From the NCBI RefSeq assembly GCF_001306135.1, contig NZ_LGKP01000006.1:80663-144662 (forward strand): 64,000 bases of DNA, given 5' to 3'. This DNA comes from Herpetosiphon geysericola (GTDB lineage: Bacteria > Chloroflexota > Chloroflexia > Chloroflexales > Herpetosiphonaceae). How positions within the stretch are numbered: position 1 is the first letter of the stretch; every line of letters begins with the position of its first letter. Shown here in pieces: positions 8,483 to 17,250 of the stretch. A program made the translations under genes and the position numbers. The notes under the pieces are model-generated. The model saw only the letters and a program-made list of their open reading frames with translations. It was not told the DNA's origin and made no database searches.

Positions 8483-11400
8483 ATGATTCCAATACGCCGT
8501 GTTATGAGTATGTTGATTGTAAGTAGTATGATGATTGGTATCGTCCCTTCAAAAGCTGTTCAATCAACCGCGTCCACTGTTCAGCCCGTCGCCCAGCATG
8601 CCACATTAAACGATATTCTGCTTGATGCCGAACATTCAACCCTTGATTTGGAAACCGATCCATGCCCTGAGCCTGCTGCAAGCGTTGATTTGCCTGATTT
8701 GGAGCCGGCACCTAATCAGCCACAAAATGCCTCAGTCAAGCATACCAACCAGGCTTTACCACCTACAAACTACCCGTTGAACTGCGAGTTTGCTCGCAAT
8801 CGGGAAATTTTGGCAACGCTTAGTCCTGAATCGTTCAGCCTTGAAAATGCCAATCAAGCCTTTACAACTGAAGCATTGGTTGTGCCGGATGCTAGCCAAA
8901 TGCTGATGTTTGAATACATCGTTGGGCGCAAAACAGCTGATAGCATGACCCCACTGTATGTAGAAGTATTGAGTGGGGCAAACTTTGCGACGGTGACCAA
9001 TATTAGCAATTGGCGGATTAAGGGCCAATATCGGCTTGGCTGGCAAACAGGCCGATTAAATATTCAAGCATTTCGGGGCCAAACGATTAAGATCCGCTTT
9101 ATTAATGATTGGTGGTGGATTGATCAGCCATCGGCCCAAGTACGCAATCTGCGCTTAGTCCAAGAAATCCCTGATTGGGAGCTATCGACTATTGGCGAAT
9201 TTGCCATTCATAATGATCATTTGATCGGCGCGTATGCGGTGATTACCGGGGCCAGCGCTAGTCTTATTTCTGCCCCCATCAATCTAAATCAGCAAGTTCA
9301 AAGCCTGACATTTCGTTACCGAACTGGGCGTTGGCAAAGCGATCGTACCGCACCGCTTTTTGTTGAGATTCTAAGTGGTACAACATTTGCAACTGTCACT
9401 AATATTGATCAGTGGACGCTGCAAGGCCGATTAACTGATGGTTGGCACGAAGCAGTGCTGGATGTTCAGGCATTTCGTGGTCAAACGATTAAAATCAAAA
9501 TTATCAACGATTGGTGGCCACACGATCCTCAAGTTACGGCGATTGATCGTTTCACATTTAATAGATCCGTACCTGGTTGGGATATTTCAAATGCAAGTTT
9601 TGTGCGAACTAATACAGCAGCACTCCCATCAGGAACCCCATTAAACGTTGATTTTGAACAAGATTTTATCGCCTTTGATGTGATTGAAAACCCTGATTTT
9701 GAACAAGATCAACTCGTGCTATCTGAACTACAACAGCCGCTGATCAATCTTGAAGGCCTGCAAACGAGGGCAAGTAGTGTTGATTTTGGCGTGCCATCTG
9801 CAGCAACCAGTATTCATTTTGAATATATGGTCGGCGATGTTGATGATGTTAATAATACTCGTCGGCTACTGGTAACGCTATTGAGCGGCGAAAACTTTGA
9901 AATTCTTGAATTTCCTCAAGGTCATACCTTTGTAAGTTCGAGCCAAGCAGGCTGGCAACAAGGTCGAATTGATTTGGTTGGCTATCGTGGGAAAACCATC
10001 AAGCTCCAGTTTATTAATGATGCGTATGGGCGCCCAATCAGCCAGATTAAAGCGTTCAAACTTGTTCAAGATGTACCTGCTTGGCAAGTGCAGAATCATC
10101 AATTTCTTAGCATTGATCACAATCCAACCCAAGGTAATTATGGATATCTGTATGGCCATGCAACGCAGCTAACCTCGCTAGATTTTACTGTTCCGCTGAC
10201 TGCTCAACAGGTGCGCTTCGATTATCAAGCGGGCTTTAGCGACAATCCTGCTGCACGCCAGCGAGTTGCAATCAGCATCTTGAGCGGCAATACCTTTGAA
10301 ATTGTCCATGCGCTTCCAGCCGATTCTTTGCTTGGTTCAACCGATCAAGGCTGGCAAACTGTAGCGCTTGATTTGCAGCGCTTCCAAGACCAAACAATTA
10401 AGCTTCAATTCACCTTAGAAGCCCATAATACTGCCTATTTGCGGTTAGATAATCTTCAAGTAGGCCACGTTCTAGCTGGCTGGTCGAGCAGCGAGCATAC
10501 GCCAATTATGCTTGAAACCCGTGATTCGAATCGCCAAGTTGTGCGATTTGCTGGCAGTAACGCGCGTTTTACCAGCGATGCCTGGACTGTGCTATCCGAT
10601 ACTGAAGCTCTCCAATTTAACTATAAAACTCAACACCCTGATGCGTGGTGGCGTTCGGTGATTGAGGTTTATGTGTTAAGTGGCGACGGCTTTGAAATCG
10701 TTACGCCGATTGATGCAGGCTTAGTCTATGGTTATGGCAACGACCCAAATAATGGTTGGCACGAAGCCCACTTAGGCTTGGCTCAATTTCAAGGCCAAAC
10801 GATTAAGCTCCAATTTAAGCATCAAGGTCATGGCTATTCGACTTCTTGGCTGGATAATCTTCAGTTAATTGCTGGCGAAACGCGGGCAAAACAAGCAGCC
10901 CAAGATGCTCCTGATCATGCTTTTATCGAAATCTCACGCGCTGGTCAGTATGTTACGAGTTCTAGTTTTGAACTCGCCAGCGATAGTCAATTCTTGCGTT
11001 TTGTCTATCAAGTTGGCAATAAAGATCATGGGAATGCGCAACATCATTTGGCAGTTGAAGTACTTTCAGGGGCTAATTTTACAACCATTAGCAGAATCGA
11101 TCAGTATCAACTGTATCATTCGCTTAACGATGGCTGGAAGATCGCACAATTGCCAATTCAGCAATTCCAAAATCAAACGATTAAAATTCGCTTTATCGCC
11201 CCTGGTTGGGTTTCTGCCCCAATCGTGCGGATTGATAAGGTTGCCTTGCTCAATCCACGAGCAAGCATTACCGGCCCAATCAATGTTCCTGGCGTGACAT
11301 ATTTGAATGTACCACTTGCTGAATTAGCCGGAATTACTACCCCAACGACAATGACAATAAATTCCTTAGTTATTTATGATGAGTATATGGAAGTGGCAGG

Positions 11401-12574
11401 TCACGTGCATTATAGCAATAAGACTTATCCATTTGCCTTGACTGGTGATTTGTATCACTCTAGTCTAGGAACACCTGGTGATATTGTGGCTGATCTTCAA
11501 GACACCACTGGAACCTTTGAAGCCCTTTATTTTGCTCTACGTCAACAACCATTTGGGCCTCAAGCCAATCCTTCAATCGTTGATCAAAATCTCTCGTTAT
11601 ATCTCCAACGCCATGGAACACGAGAGGCTACATTAATTGATCTAGGCTTAGATGATTCACTGAGTGCATTGTTAAGCCCAATATTCGAGCTGCCAGCGCT
11701 TATTAGTGCTAATTATGCTGACGATTACTGGTTTGGCAAGCTTCTTGAACCTCAATCTACTTTTGAAGCATTAGGTGACCCTGACGAAAAGAAGTGGACA
11801 TGGAAGCGCACCACGATTGGTAAAGATTGCACATTATTACAACGGCTTGATTTTGGTGTCGTAGTTTCAGTTCCAGATGGAAATATTGGTCAAAATAGCG
11901 GCAAATTTGGAAGTCAACTGGAAGTATTGGGATCAATCTCTAATGGTTATGTAACACCTGGACAATCGTGGCCAGCAGATTCATGTGATATCTATGATGC
12001 TGATAATGCTGGCGTTACTTTAGGCTCTAGAGATGATCCCGTGACTGTTAAAATTGTGTCCTCAGGTAACAATTTAACGGGCAATGATGCCCAAGGTGAT
12101 TATTTGAGTGATGCAACCTTTGGGGGCGATGCTACTCGATTTAAAGGTAATCAACTCTGGTTTGATCAATTTATTGGCGATTTGATCAAATCGGTTGATA
12201 TGGTTTCAAAACTATTTTCAATCCCGATTACTGTTGGTGATGTATCACAATTGTTCCCAGAAAGTACACCAGATATGGGAAATAAACCTTCCTTATCAAA
12301 TAGTATGATATTAAATGACTGGGATGATAATCCTAATACAAAAATAAAAGTCTTACGTGTACCATTTCAGCAATCTGTACTCGTTAAACAACGAGATTAT
12401 TTTATGGTTTCTGCTACCATTGCATGTAAGAAACAAAATAGTAATCGAGATATGTTGGTGAAAATATATTGGGATATTCCACTTTATGATAATGTTTCCA
12501 GAAAAGAATTGAATGTTAATTTATATAATAGAAGCTTTTTGGTCGATTATAAGAGTGGTCCTTGTAATAATTAG
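8483..12574 (+). CDS. giant secreted protein with six tandem beta-sandwich-like repeats
   Basis: Exported protein of 1363 residues. The signal peptide spans residues 1-28 (MIPIRRVMSMLIVSSMMIG, then a cleavage region near SKAVQ). Six homologous units of about 90 residues start near residues 140, 272, 443, 575, 708 and 837. Each has an aromatic-x-Tyr start, then VEVLSGxxF, a Gly-Trp (GWQ/GWH/GWK), and ends FxxQTIKIxFI. Linkers bring the period to about 130 residues. The pattern resembles a jelly-roll carbohydrate-binding or MAM-like module, but I cannot name it. Residues 930-1363 are unique, with no visible enzymatic motif and no wall anchor. The ATG at 8483 follows AAGGAAGG; the frame is open to 8231 without a better start. 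The C-terminal codon use is more AT-rich than the repeats. Confidence 0.8.
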   Translation: MIPIRRVMSMLIVSSMMIGIVPSKAVQSTASTVQPVAQHATLNDILLDAEHSTLDLETDPCPEPAASVDLPDLEPAPNQPQNASVKHTNQALPPTNYPLNCEFARNREILATLSPESFSLENANQAFTTEALVVPDASQMLMFEYIVGRKTADSMTPLYVEVLSGANFATVTNISNWRIKGQYRLGWQTGRLNIQAFRGQTIKIRFINDWWWIDQPSAQVRNLRLVQEIPDWELSTIGEFAIHNDHLIGAYAVITGASASLISAPINLNQQVQSLTFRYRTGRWQSDRTAPLFVEILSGTTFATVTNIDQWTLQGRLTDGWHEAVLDVQAFRGQTIKIKIINDWWPHDPQVTAIDRFTFNRSVPGWDISNASFVRTNTAALPSGTPLNVDFEQDFIAFDVIENPDFEQDQLVLSELQQPLINLEGLQTRASSVDFGVPSAATSIHFEYMVGDVDDVNNTRRLLVTLLSGENFEILEFPQGHTFVSSSQAGWQQGRIDLVGYRGKTIKLQFINDAYGRPISQIKAFKLVQDVPAWQVQNHQFLSIDHNPTQGNYGYLYGHATQLTSLDFTVPLTAQQVRFDYQAGFSDNPAARQRVAISILSGNTFEIVHALPADSLLGSTDQGWQTVALDLQRFQDQTIKLQFTLEAHNTAYLRLDNLQVGHVLAGWSSSEHTPIMLETRDSNRQVVRFAGSNARFTSDAWTVLSDTEALQFNYKTQHPDAWWRSVIEVYVLSGDGFEIVTPIDAGLVYGYGNDPNNGWHEAHLGLAQFQGQTIKLQFKHQGHGYSTSWLDNLQLIAGETRAKQAAQDAPDHAFIEISRAGQYVTSSSFELASDSQFLRFVYQVGNKDHGNAQHHLAVEVLSGANFTTISRIDQYQLYHSLNDGWKIAQLPIQQFQNQTIKIRFIAPGWVSAPIVRIDKVALLNPRASITGPINVPGVTYLNVPLAELAGITTPTTMTINSLVIYDEYMEVAGHVHYSNKTYPFALTGDLYHSSLGTPGDIVADLQDTTGTFEALYFALRQQPFGPQANPSIVDQNLSLYLQRHGTREATLIDLGLDDSLSALLSPIFELPALISANYADDYWFGKLLEPQSTFEALGDPDEKKWTWKRTTIGKDCTLLQRLDFGVVVSVPDGNIGQNSGKFGSQLEVLGSISNGYVTPGQSWPADSCDIYDADNAGVTLGSRDDPVTVKIVSSGNNLTGNDAQGDYLSDATFGGDATRFKGNQLWFDQFIGDLIKSVDMVSKLFSIPITVGDVSQLFPESTPDMGNKPSLSNSMILNDWDDNPNTKIKVLRVPFQQSVLVKQRDYFMVSATIACKKQNSNRDMLVKIYWDIPLYDNVSRKELNVNLYNRSFLVDYKSGPCNN

Positions 12575-12588
12575 GTAGTTTGAATAGC

Positions 12589-12629
12589 GTAGGAATTAGA
12601 TTACCCCTATAAGGTAAGCTAATTCCTAC
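12589..12629. repeat. inverted repeat between secreted-protein gene and small exported-protein gene
   Basis: GTAGGAATTAG (12589-12599) pairs with CTAATTCCTAC (12619-12629). The stem continues inward with TTACC/GGTAA after one mismatch. There is no T run on either side, so it is either a weak terminator or an mRNA-processing or stabilising hairpin. Confidence 0.6.
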
Positions 12630-12648
12630 TAGTAGCAAAGGAATGACT

Positions 12649-13281
12649 ATGAACACATTTCAACGGTGGTTGCTGGCGGCCTCGCTGATTAGCTGTTTGG
12701 TGCTTAGTTTTTATAGTTATACAATCAATCATAATTTAGAGGTTATTGAAGCACGCCAGCGTGGGCAAATTGCGACGACAGGCCAATCATTATGGTTTAG
12801 TTGGTATTTTTGTGCTGATAAACTTACCTGGGTTTTAAGAGCTAGTGATCGTAATGCTCAAACAGAGGTTTTAGAATATCTTTCTAATGCACAACTTCAT
12901 TGTGAAGCATCTTCACAATTTATCTATAATTATAATGCTTCTCTAAATTGGCCTATTAAACCATGGTGGAATTTAAGTTTAGGTTCAGGCAATGTGATTG
13001 GATTTGTGCAATTATTTGATTATTATTCAGTTGAAATAAGTCATATTAGCAGTATTATTGAAAAAGAAGGATCTGTTAGTGTTGCAAGTCGTGCTCGAAT
13101 TCAGCAATTGTACGATGATCTTACAAATTTTACTGAAGAAATACCTGAATCTATGCTCCAAAAAGGAGATATTAGCGAAATCCATCAGGCAATAGTGGAT
13201 TGGTGTGGCATGATCAACGATGTTGAAGCTAAAGAGGCAATTAGGCTTCGAGAAGAGCAATATCAGGATTCTTGTAAATAG
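12649..13281 (+). CDS. membrane-anchored hypothetical protein
   Basis: Protein of 210 residues with one N-terminal transmembrane helix (WLLAASLISCLVLSFYSY) and an external, mostly helical domain. Several cysteines (near residues 60, 85, 181 and 209) could pair. No family is recognised. I chose the ATG at 12649 because AAGGA lies six bases before it; the ATG at 12643 abuts that site. AT-rich relative to neighbours, like the 3' end of the preceding gene and the small genes after it, which suggests a locally acquired or fast-evolving block. Confidence 0.65.
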   Translation: MNTFQRWLLAASLISCLVLSFYSYTINHNLEVIEARQRGQIATTGQSLWFSWYFCADKLTWVLRASDRNAQTEVLEYLSNAQLHCEASSQFIYNYNASLNWPIKPWWNLSLGSGNVIGFVQLFDYYSVEISHISSIIEKEGSVSVASRARIQQLYDDLTNFTEEIPESMLQKGDISEIHQAIVDWCGMINDVEAKEAIRLREEQYQDSCK

Positions 13282-13292
13282 GAGAAGTTGTT

Positions 13293-13451
13293 ATGTATCA
13301 AGTTAGAAAAGCACGCCGTTGGCAACAGGTTCATGTCCAAAAATATCTTTATCTTATTAATATTGGGCTATATTCATTAGCAATCTATCTCTTGATTTTA
13401 CAGCTGAAAATATCGTTGGTTGGTGGGTTGATGATCCTTGGCATCAAGTGA
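13293..13451 (+). CDS. small membrane protein (52 residues), possibly the 5' part of a frameshifted gene
   Basis: A basic N-terminus (MYQVRKARRWQQVHVQ) is followed by a hydrophobic stretch. GGAGAAG lies eight bases before the ATG. The stop overlaps a GTG start of the next frame (GTGA at 13448-13451). The downstream frame, read upstream of that GTG, also gives a plausible protein segment (LDFTAENIVGWWVDDPWHQ) from about 13393. A one-base deletion joining the two frames is therefore as likely as two coupled genes. Confidence 0.45.
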   Translation: MYQVRKARRWQQVHVQKYLYLINIGLYSLAIYLLILQLKISLVGGLMILGIK

Positions 13452-13714
13452 ATTTTGCATCATTCATCTGGTTTCCAATTGGTTTGTTGCTGATAAATCC
13501 ATTAATTTGGCAACAGAAGTATATGCCAACAAGTTTAGGAATTCTCGCGGGGCTTTTGATCCTGATAAATGGATTTATGTTTGGATTTATGCAGGTCGAC
13601 GTTAGTGATGCTGATCAAGTTGGTTGGGCTGTGGTAACGCTGCTTTCGGCTATGTTTGCGTGGTATGCATGCTATCGAGCTAAGCCATGGCGCAAGTTGC
13701 AGAAGCGCAAATAG
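13448..13714 (+). CDS. small polytopic membrane protein (88 residues) or 3' part of a frameshifted gene
   Basis: Three predicted transmembrane segments (FIWFPIGLLLINPLIW, LGILAGLLILINGFMFGF, VVTLLSAMFAWYACY) and a basic tail. The GTG start overlaps the previous stop by four bases, consistent with translational coupling. No family is recognised. See the preceding entry for the frameshift alternative. Confidence 0.5.
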   Translation: MNFASFIWFPIGLLLINPLIWQQKYMPTSLGILAGLLILINGFMFGFMQVDVSDADQVGWAVVTLLSAMFAWYACYRAKPWRKLQKRK

Positions 13715-13875
13715 GCTCGTTGGTTGAACCAAGCAGTGCTACCAGTCACATGCTGGATGATCAAACGATTACAATTGGCCAAATTGAGCATAGCTATGGG
13801 TTGGCAAGTCTGGGCAAGCTCTTGGTGATCAGCTATCATAACATGGTTAGCCAATCAACCTAGGATACTGTTTAG

Positions 13876-15399
13876 ATGCTTGCTTATTGGATTAATTTGG
13901 TCTTTGTGGTGCTTGAAACTGCTTTAGGGACGTTTATTCTGGCTCGGGCAAGCCAGTATCGGCCTGCCCGAATCTTCTTTTGCTTAACCTTGTGCTTGGT
14001 GGTGATCAATAGCACGGCGTTGGCCCGTAACTTAACCACTGATCCAATCATCTCTTATAAGCTGGTTTGTGTTGCGTTGATGAGCTTGGGCAGCTTGTGT
14101 TTATTAATGCTGTTGCTGTTTGCGGCGCTATTTATGCCTGAATGGTGGGAAGGCAAGCGCCCAATTCGTTTGATCAGTCTGGTTTATGGTGGGGCAATTG
14201 GCATAGTAGGGCTTGATCTGATTGGCCAATTTGGCTGGTTTACGGCGGGGATTGAGCTATCTAAAGGGATTTATCGGCCAATTGCTGGTTCGGCGGCTGG
14301 CTTAATGTTGGGGTTATTCAGCCTTGGTTGGTTGGTTCAGCTTGGTTTGTTGGCAACGGCATTTTGGCGCAATCCAGCAACGCGGCGCTCGATTAGCTGG
14401 CTCATGTTCGCAATTCTATTTGCAGTGCTTACCAACTCGGTCTTGGGAATTATTAAGTTGGATTCAAGCGGGCAGCTTGCAAGTATTTTGCAAACGGTAC
14501 CCTTAGTTGTAAGCCTAACCTATATTGTGCTGCGTGGGAGTTTATTTCAAACTAAACAAGTGGCGGTGCAACAGGCGCTACAAACAATGAGCGAGGCTAT
14601 GCTTGTGGTTGATCGCGAAGGCATGTTGGTGTATCTCAATTATGCTGCTCAACAGCTTGGTTTGCAGAATCAACAACCACTTCAGCACAATTTAGCCACA
14701 ATTGGGGTTGCTACTGATGATATCGCAGCATTGCAGCATGCATTAGCACACGATCCATTTCAGCCTTTCACTCAAACGCTGGCTTTAGGCGAGCCATTGC
14801 GCTTGCTTGAAAATACTGTTTCGCCAGTGTTGGATAATGTTGGGCAAATTCAAGGCACGATGTTGTTCATTCGCGATATTACTGAATTGGAACGGCGCAC
14901 GGCGTTGCTTGAGCAGGAACGGTGGCGGCTGAGTACGACAGTAGCGCAACTTGAGCAAGAACAAGCAGAGCGCAATCAATTGGCGCAGGCAGTACAAGCA
15001 CTTTCGTTTCCAACGATTCCGGTTTTACCTGGTGTGTTGGTCATGCCGTTGATTGGCGTGCTCGATCAGCAGCGAATTGCTGAATGCCAGCGGGTCTTGA
15101 TGGAAACGCTCAATCAGCAAGCGGTGCAACGCTTATTAATTGATTTAACTGGGGTTCAGTCGATTGATGATCAGGGCGCAATTGGCATGCAACGGATTTT
15201 GGGTGCAGCCTACTTGCTGGGAGCACAAACAACATTGATTGGGGTTCGGCCAGATGTTGCGCAAGCATTGGTAAGGATGGGAGCTGAGTTGAACACTGTA
15301 GCGACAGCAGCAACCTTGCAAGCAGCAATTGGTCAAATTATTGCAAACAAGAGCCACATCAAGCACCAAAAATTCGCTGATGTGGCCCCTATATGTTGA
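13876..15399 (+). CDS. 7TM-PAS-STAS signalling protein (RsbR-like output)
   Basis: Protein of 507 residues. About seven or eight transmembrane helices (residues 5-225) resemble the 7TM sensor of Chloroflexota histidine kinases. A PAS domain follows (near 230-335; MLVVDREGMLVYLNYAAQQLGL), then a coiled coil (335-375) and a C-terminal STAS domain (near 385-495). The STAS motif reads DLTGVQSIDDQGA. The phosphorylatable Thr seen in the two paralogues at 15402 and 16327 (VIDTGVA) is Asp here, which may mimic phosphorylation. It lies tail to tail with those paralogues and probably feeds the same stressosome-type module. No RsbT/RsbW-type kinase is in the window. Confidence 0.8.
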   Translation: MLAYWINLVFVVLETALGTFILARASQYRPARIFFCLTLCLVVINSTALARNLTTDPIISYKLVCVALMSLGSLCLLMLLLFAALFMPEWWEGKRPIRLISLVYGGAIGIVGLDLIGQFGWFTAGIELSKGIYRPIAGSAAGLMLGLFSLGWLVQLGLLATAFWRNPATRRSISWLMFAILFAVLTNSVLGIIKLDSSGQLASILQTVPLVVSLTYIVLRGSLFQTKQVAVQQALQTMSEAMLVVDREGMLVYLNYAAQQLGLQNQQPLQHNLATIGVATDDIAALQHALAHDPFQPFTQTLALGEPLRLLENTVSPVLDNVGQIQGTMLFIRDITELERRTALLEQERWRLSTTVAQLEQEQAERNQLAQAVQALSFPTIPVLPGVLVMPLIGVLDQQRIAECQRVLMETLNQQAVQRLLIDLTGVQSIDDQGAIGMQRILGAAYLLGAQTTLIGVRPDVAQALVRMGAELNTVATAATLQAAIGQIIANKSHIKHQKFADVAPIC

Positions 15400-15401
15400 G
15401 A

Positions 15402-16217
15402 TTAGCGCGGGCGAATTGCCAAGCCCTGCAATTCGAGCGCATATTCAACCCCTGCTTGCAAGTTGGCGCGGGTTACGATGCCTGTTAGATCGATGCCCAA
15501 TTGAACGATTGTTTGAGCAATTTCGGCCCCGATGCCCACCAAGACAACGGTTGAGCCAAGCAAGCGGGCAGCGCGGGCGGCTTGCAAGAGATAGTTGGCA
15601 ACCCCAGTGTCGATAACGGGCACACCAGTAATATCCAAAATGACCACATCGGCGCTATAGGTATTGATTGCTTCGAGCAAGGCTTCCATAATTTGGCCTG
15701 CGCGACGCGAATCGACCGATCCAATCAAGGGCAGCACCAAAATGCCGCCATAAACAGGCACAATTGGTGATGAAACTTCGGCTAAGGCTGATTCTTGGTT
15801 GGAGATAATTTCGACTTGGGCATCTTCATAGCCGTTGAACATGCCCATCATGCCTTCGGCGGTAAGTTCATGTAAGCGATCGAGCATTTCGAGCAAGAAG
15901 ACCGGATCATCTGCATAGTAGTTTCGCAACACGCTAGCAGTGGCTTGGTTGGCGCTACGCAACACTTGTTGCACGCTATTCAAGGGAATATTTTGGCGAA
16001 AGCGATCGTAGCTAATGTCGCGCATATGTTGTTGATAGGCATGCTTCTCTGGATCACGCAAATCTTGAATTAATGCATCCATTGAGGCAACTGTGCGTTT
16101 TTTAAGTTCCTCGCGCGGCATTTTGCTATATTCAACTACATTGGCTTGAATTACCCCGATCGTGGCGTCGATAATTTCATCGAAGTGTTTGGTATAAAAA
16201 GCTGCTAAATCTGCCAC
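15402..16217 (-). CDS. RsbR-type STAS protein, paralogue A
   Basis: Stressosome-type co-antagonist of 271 residues. An N-terminal helical, globin-like sensory domain (residues 1-145) is joined to a STAS domain (152-265). The STAS domain carries the phosphorylation-site motifs DITGVPVIDTGVANYL and LLGSTVVLVGIGAEIAQ. The latter half matches the next gene almost residue for residue, while the N-terminal halves are unrelated at first sight. The known role of the family is to sequester RsbT until phosphorylated. The start at 16217 follows AGGAGGG. Confidence 0.88.
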   Translation of the reverse strand: MADLAAFYTKHFDEIIDATIGVIQANVVEYSKMPREELKKRTVASMDALIQDLRDPEKHAYQQHMRDISYDRFRQNIPLNSVQQVLRSANQATASVLRNYYADDPVFLLEMLDRLHELTAEGMMGMFNGYEDAQVEIISNQESALAEVSSPIVPVYGGILVLPLIGSVDSRRAGQIMEALLEAINTYSADVVILDITGVPVIDTGVANYLLQAARAARLLGSTVVLVGIGAEIAQTIVQLGIDLTGIVTRANLQAGVEYALELQGLAIRPR

Positions 16218-16326
16218 AGTTGCGAGCCCTCCTAAAAGTTAGGTTTATGGATTGCGATACAAGAGACCAACCTACTGCGATCTGCCGAGTCTCTAACTAT
16301 GCTGATTTAACAGCGTTTGGGCGTGA

Positions 16327-17142
16327 TTAGCGTGGGCGAATAGCCAAGCCTTGTAAATCTAAGGCATATTCAATGCCCGATTGTAAGTTGGCGCGGGTGA
16401 TAATGCCAGTTAAATCGATGCCCAATTGAACGATTGTTTGGGCAATTTCGGCCCCGATGCCCACCAAAACAACGGTTGAGCCAAGCAAGCGGGCGGCACG
16501 GGCTGCTTGTAAGAGATAATTGGCAACCCCGGTGTCGATAACTGGTACGCCGGTAATATCTAAAATTACCACATCGGCGCTATAAGTATTAATCGATTCA
16601 AGCAGCGATTCCATAATTTGGCCTGCGCGCATTGAATCGATGGAGCCAATTAACGGTAAGACTAACACGCCCTCATAGACAGGTACAATTGGCGATGAAA
16701 CTTCGGCGAGCGCATAAGTTTGCGATGAAATAATTTCATCTTTGTGCTGCTGAAAGCCCTCGTAGACTGCGGCGATTGCGGCGGTGGTAATTTGATGACC
16801 TTTTTCAATCACATTAATTTGATCGTCGGGGCTATCGCTGTAGGCTTCGCGCAAGCTTTTAATCATAATATCGGTAGAAACAAGCAATACCTCTAAGAAC
16901 GCGCCAATAGGAATGCCTTGTTGGGCACGTACATAACTGGTTTGACGCCAATAATCAGGGAAAGCCTGCGGTTTGTCGTTATCGAGATCGCGGGCATATG
17001 GATCAAGCCCAGCTATTACCCGTTTACGCACATCATCTCTGGGCATTGAACCGTAGGTGGGAATTTGGCTTTGTAAGGCGTTGATAACGCGATCGACAAT
17101 GACTTCTTCGTGCTGCTTGAACATTTGATAATAGTTGGTCAT
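16327..17142 (-). CDS. RsbR-type STAS protein, paralogue B
   Basis: Protein of 271 residues, exactly as long as paralogue A. The N-terminal sensory domain differs from its neighbour, but the segment from AEVSSPIVPVY to the end is almost identical, including VIDTGVANYLLQAARAARLL. This points to duplication followed by sensor divergence or STAS gene conversion. The start at 17142 follows AGGAGCC. A 109-bp spacer separates the two genes. Confidence 0.88.
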   Translation of the reverse strand: MTNYYQMFKQHEEVIVDRVINALQSQIPTYGSMPRDDVRKRVIAGLDPYARDLDNDKPQAFPDYWRQTSYVRAQQGIPIGAFLEVLLVSTDIMIKSLREAYSDSPDDQINVIEKGHQITTAAIAAVYEGFQQHKDEIISSQTYALAEVSSPIVPVYEGVLVLPLIGSIDSMRAGQIMESLLESINTYSADVVILDITGVPVIDTGVANYLLQAARAARLLGSTVVLVGIGAEIAQTIVQLGIDLTGIITRANLQSGIEYALDLQGLAIRPR

Positions 17143-17205
17143 GCAGGCTCCTTGAATGCTGGCAAGGTTTCCCGATTGCCAAGGTATCTCGCTTCTGGTT
17201 TGGCC

Positions 17206-17236
17206 AACGGAAGGGTTTCTCTACGACCCTTCCGTT
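17206..17236. terminator. hairpin between leuS and the STAS genes
   Basis: Perfect 11-bp inverted repeat AACGGAAGGGT (17206-17216) and ACCCTTCCGTT (17226-17236), 15 bp past the leuS stop. There is no strong T run, so termination would be weak or factor-assisted. Confidence 0.6.
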
Positions 17237-17250
17237 GCAACTCCAAACAC

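Noticed and set aside
13687..13863. 58-codon plus-strand ORF whose C-terminal part (SYGLASLGKLLVISYHN) faintly resembles BrnT-type toxins
   Set aside because: It overlaps the end of the preceding membrane gene, has no ribosome site, and the resemblance covers fewer than 30 residues; at most a decayed remnant.
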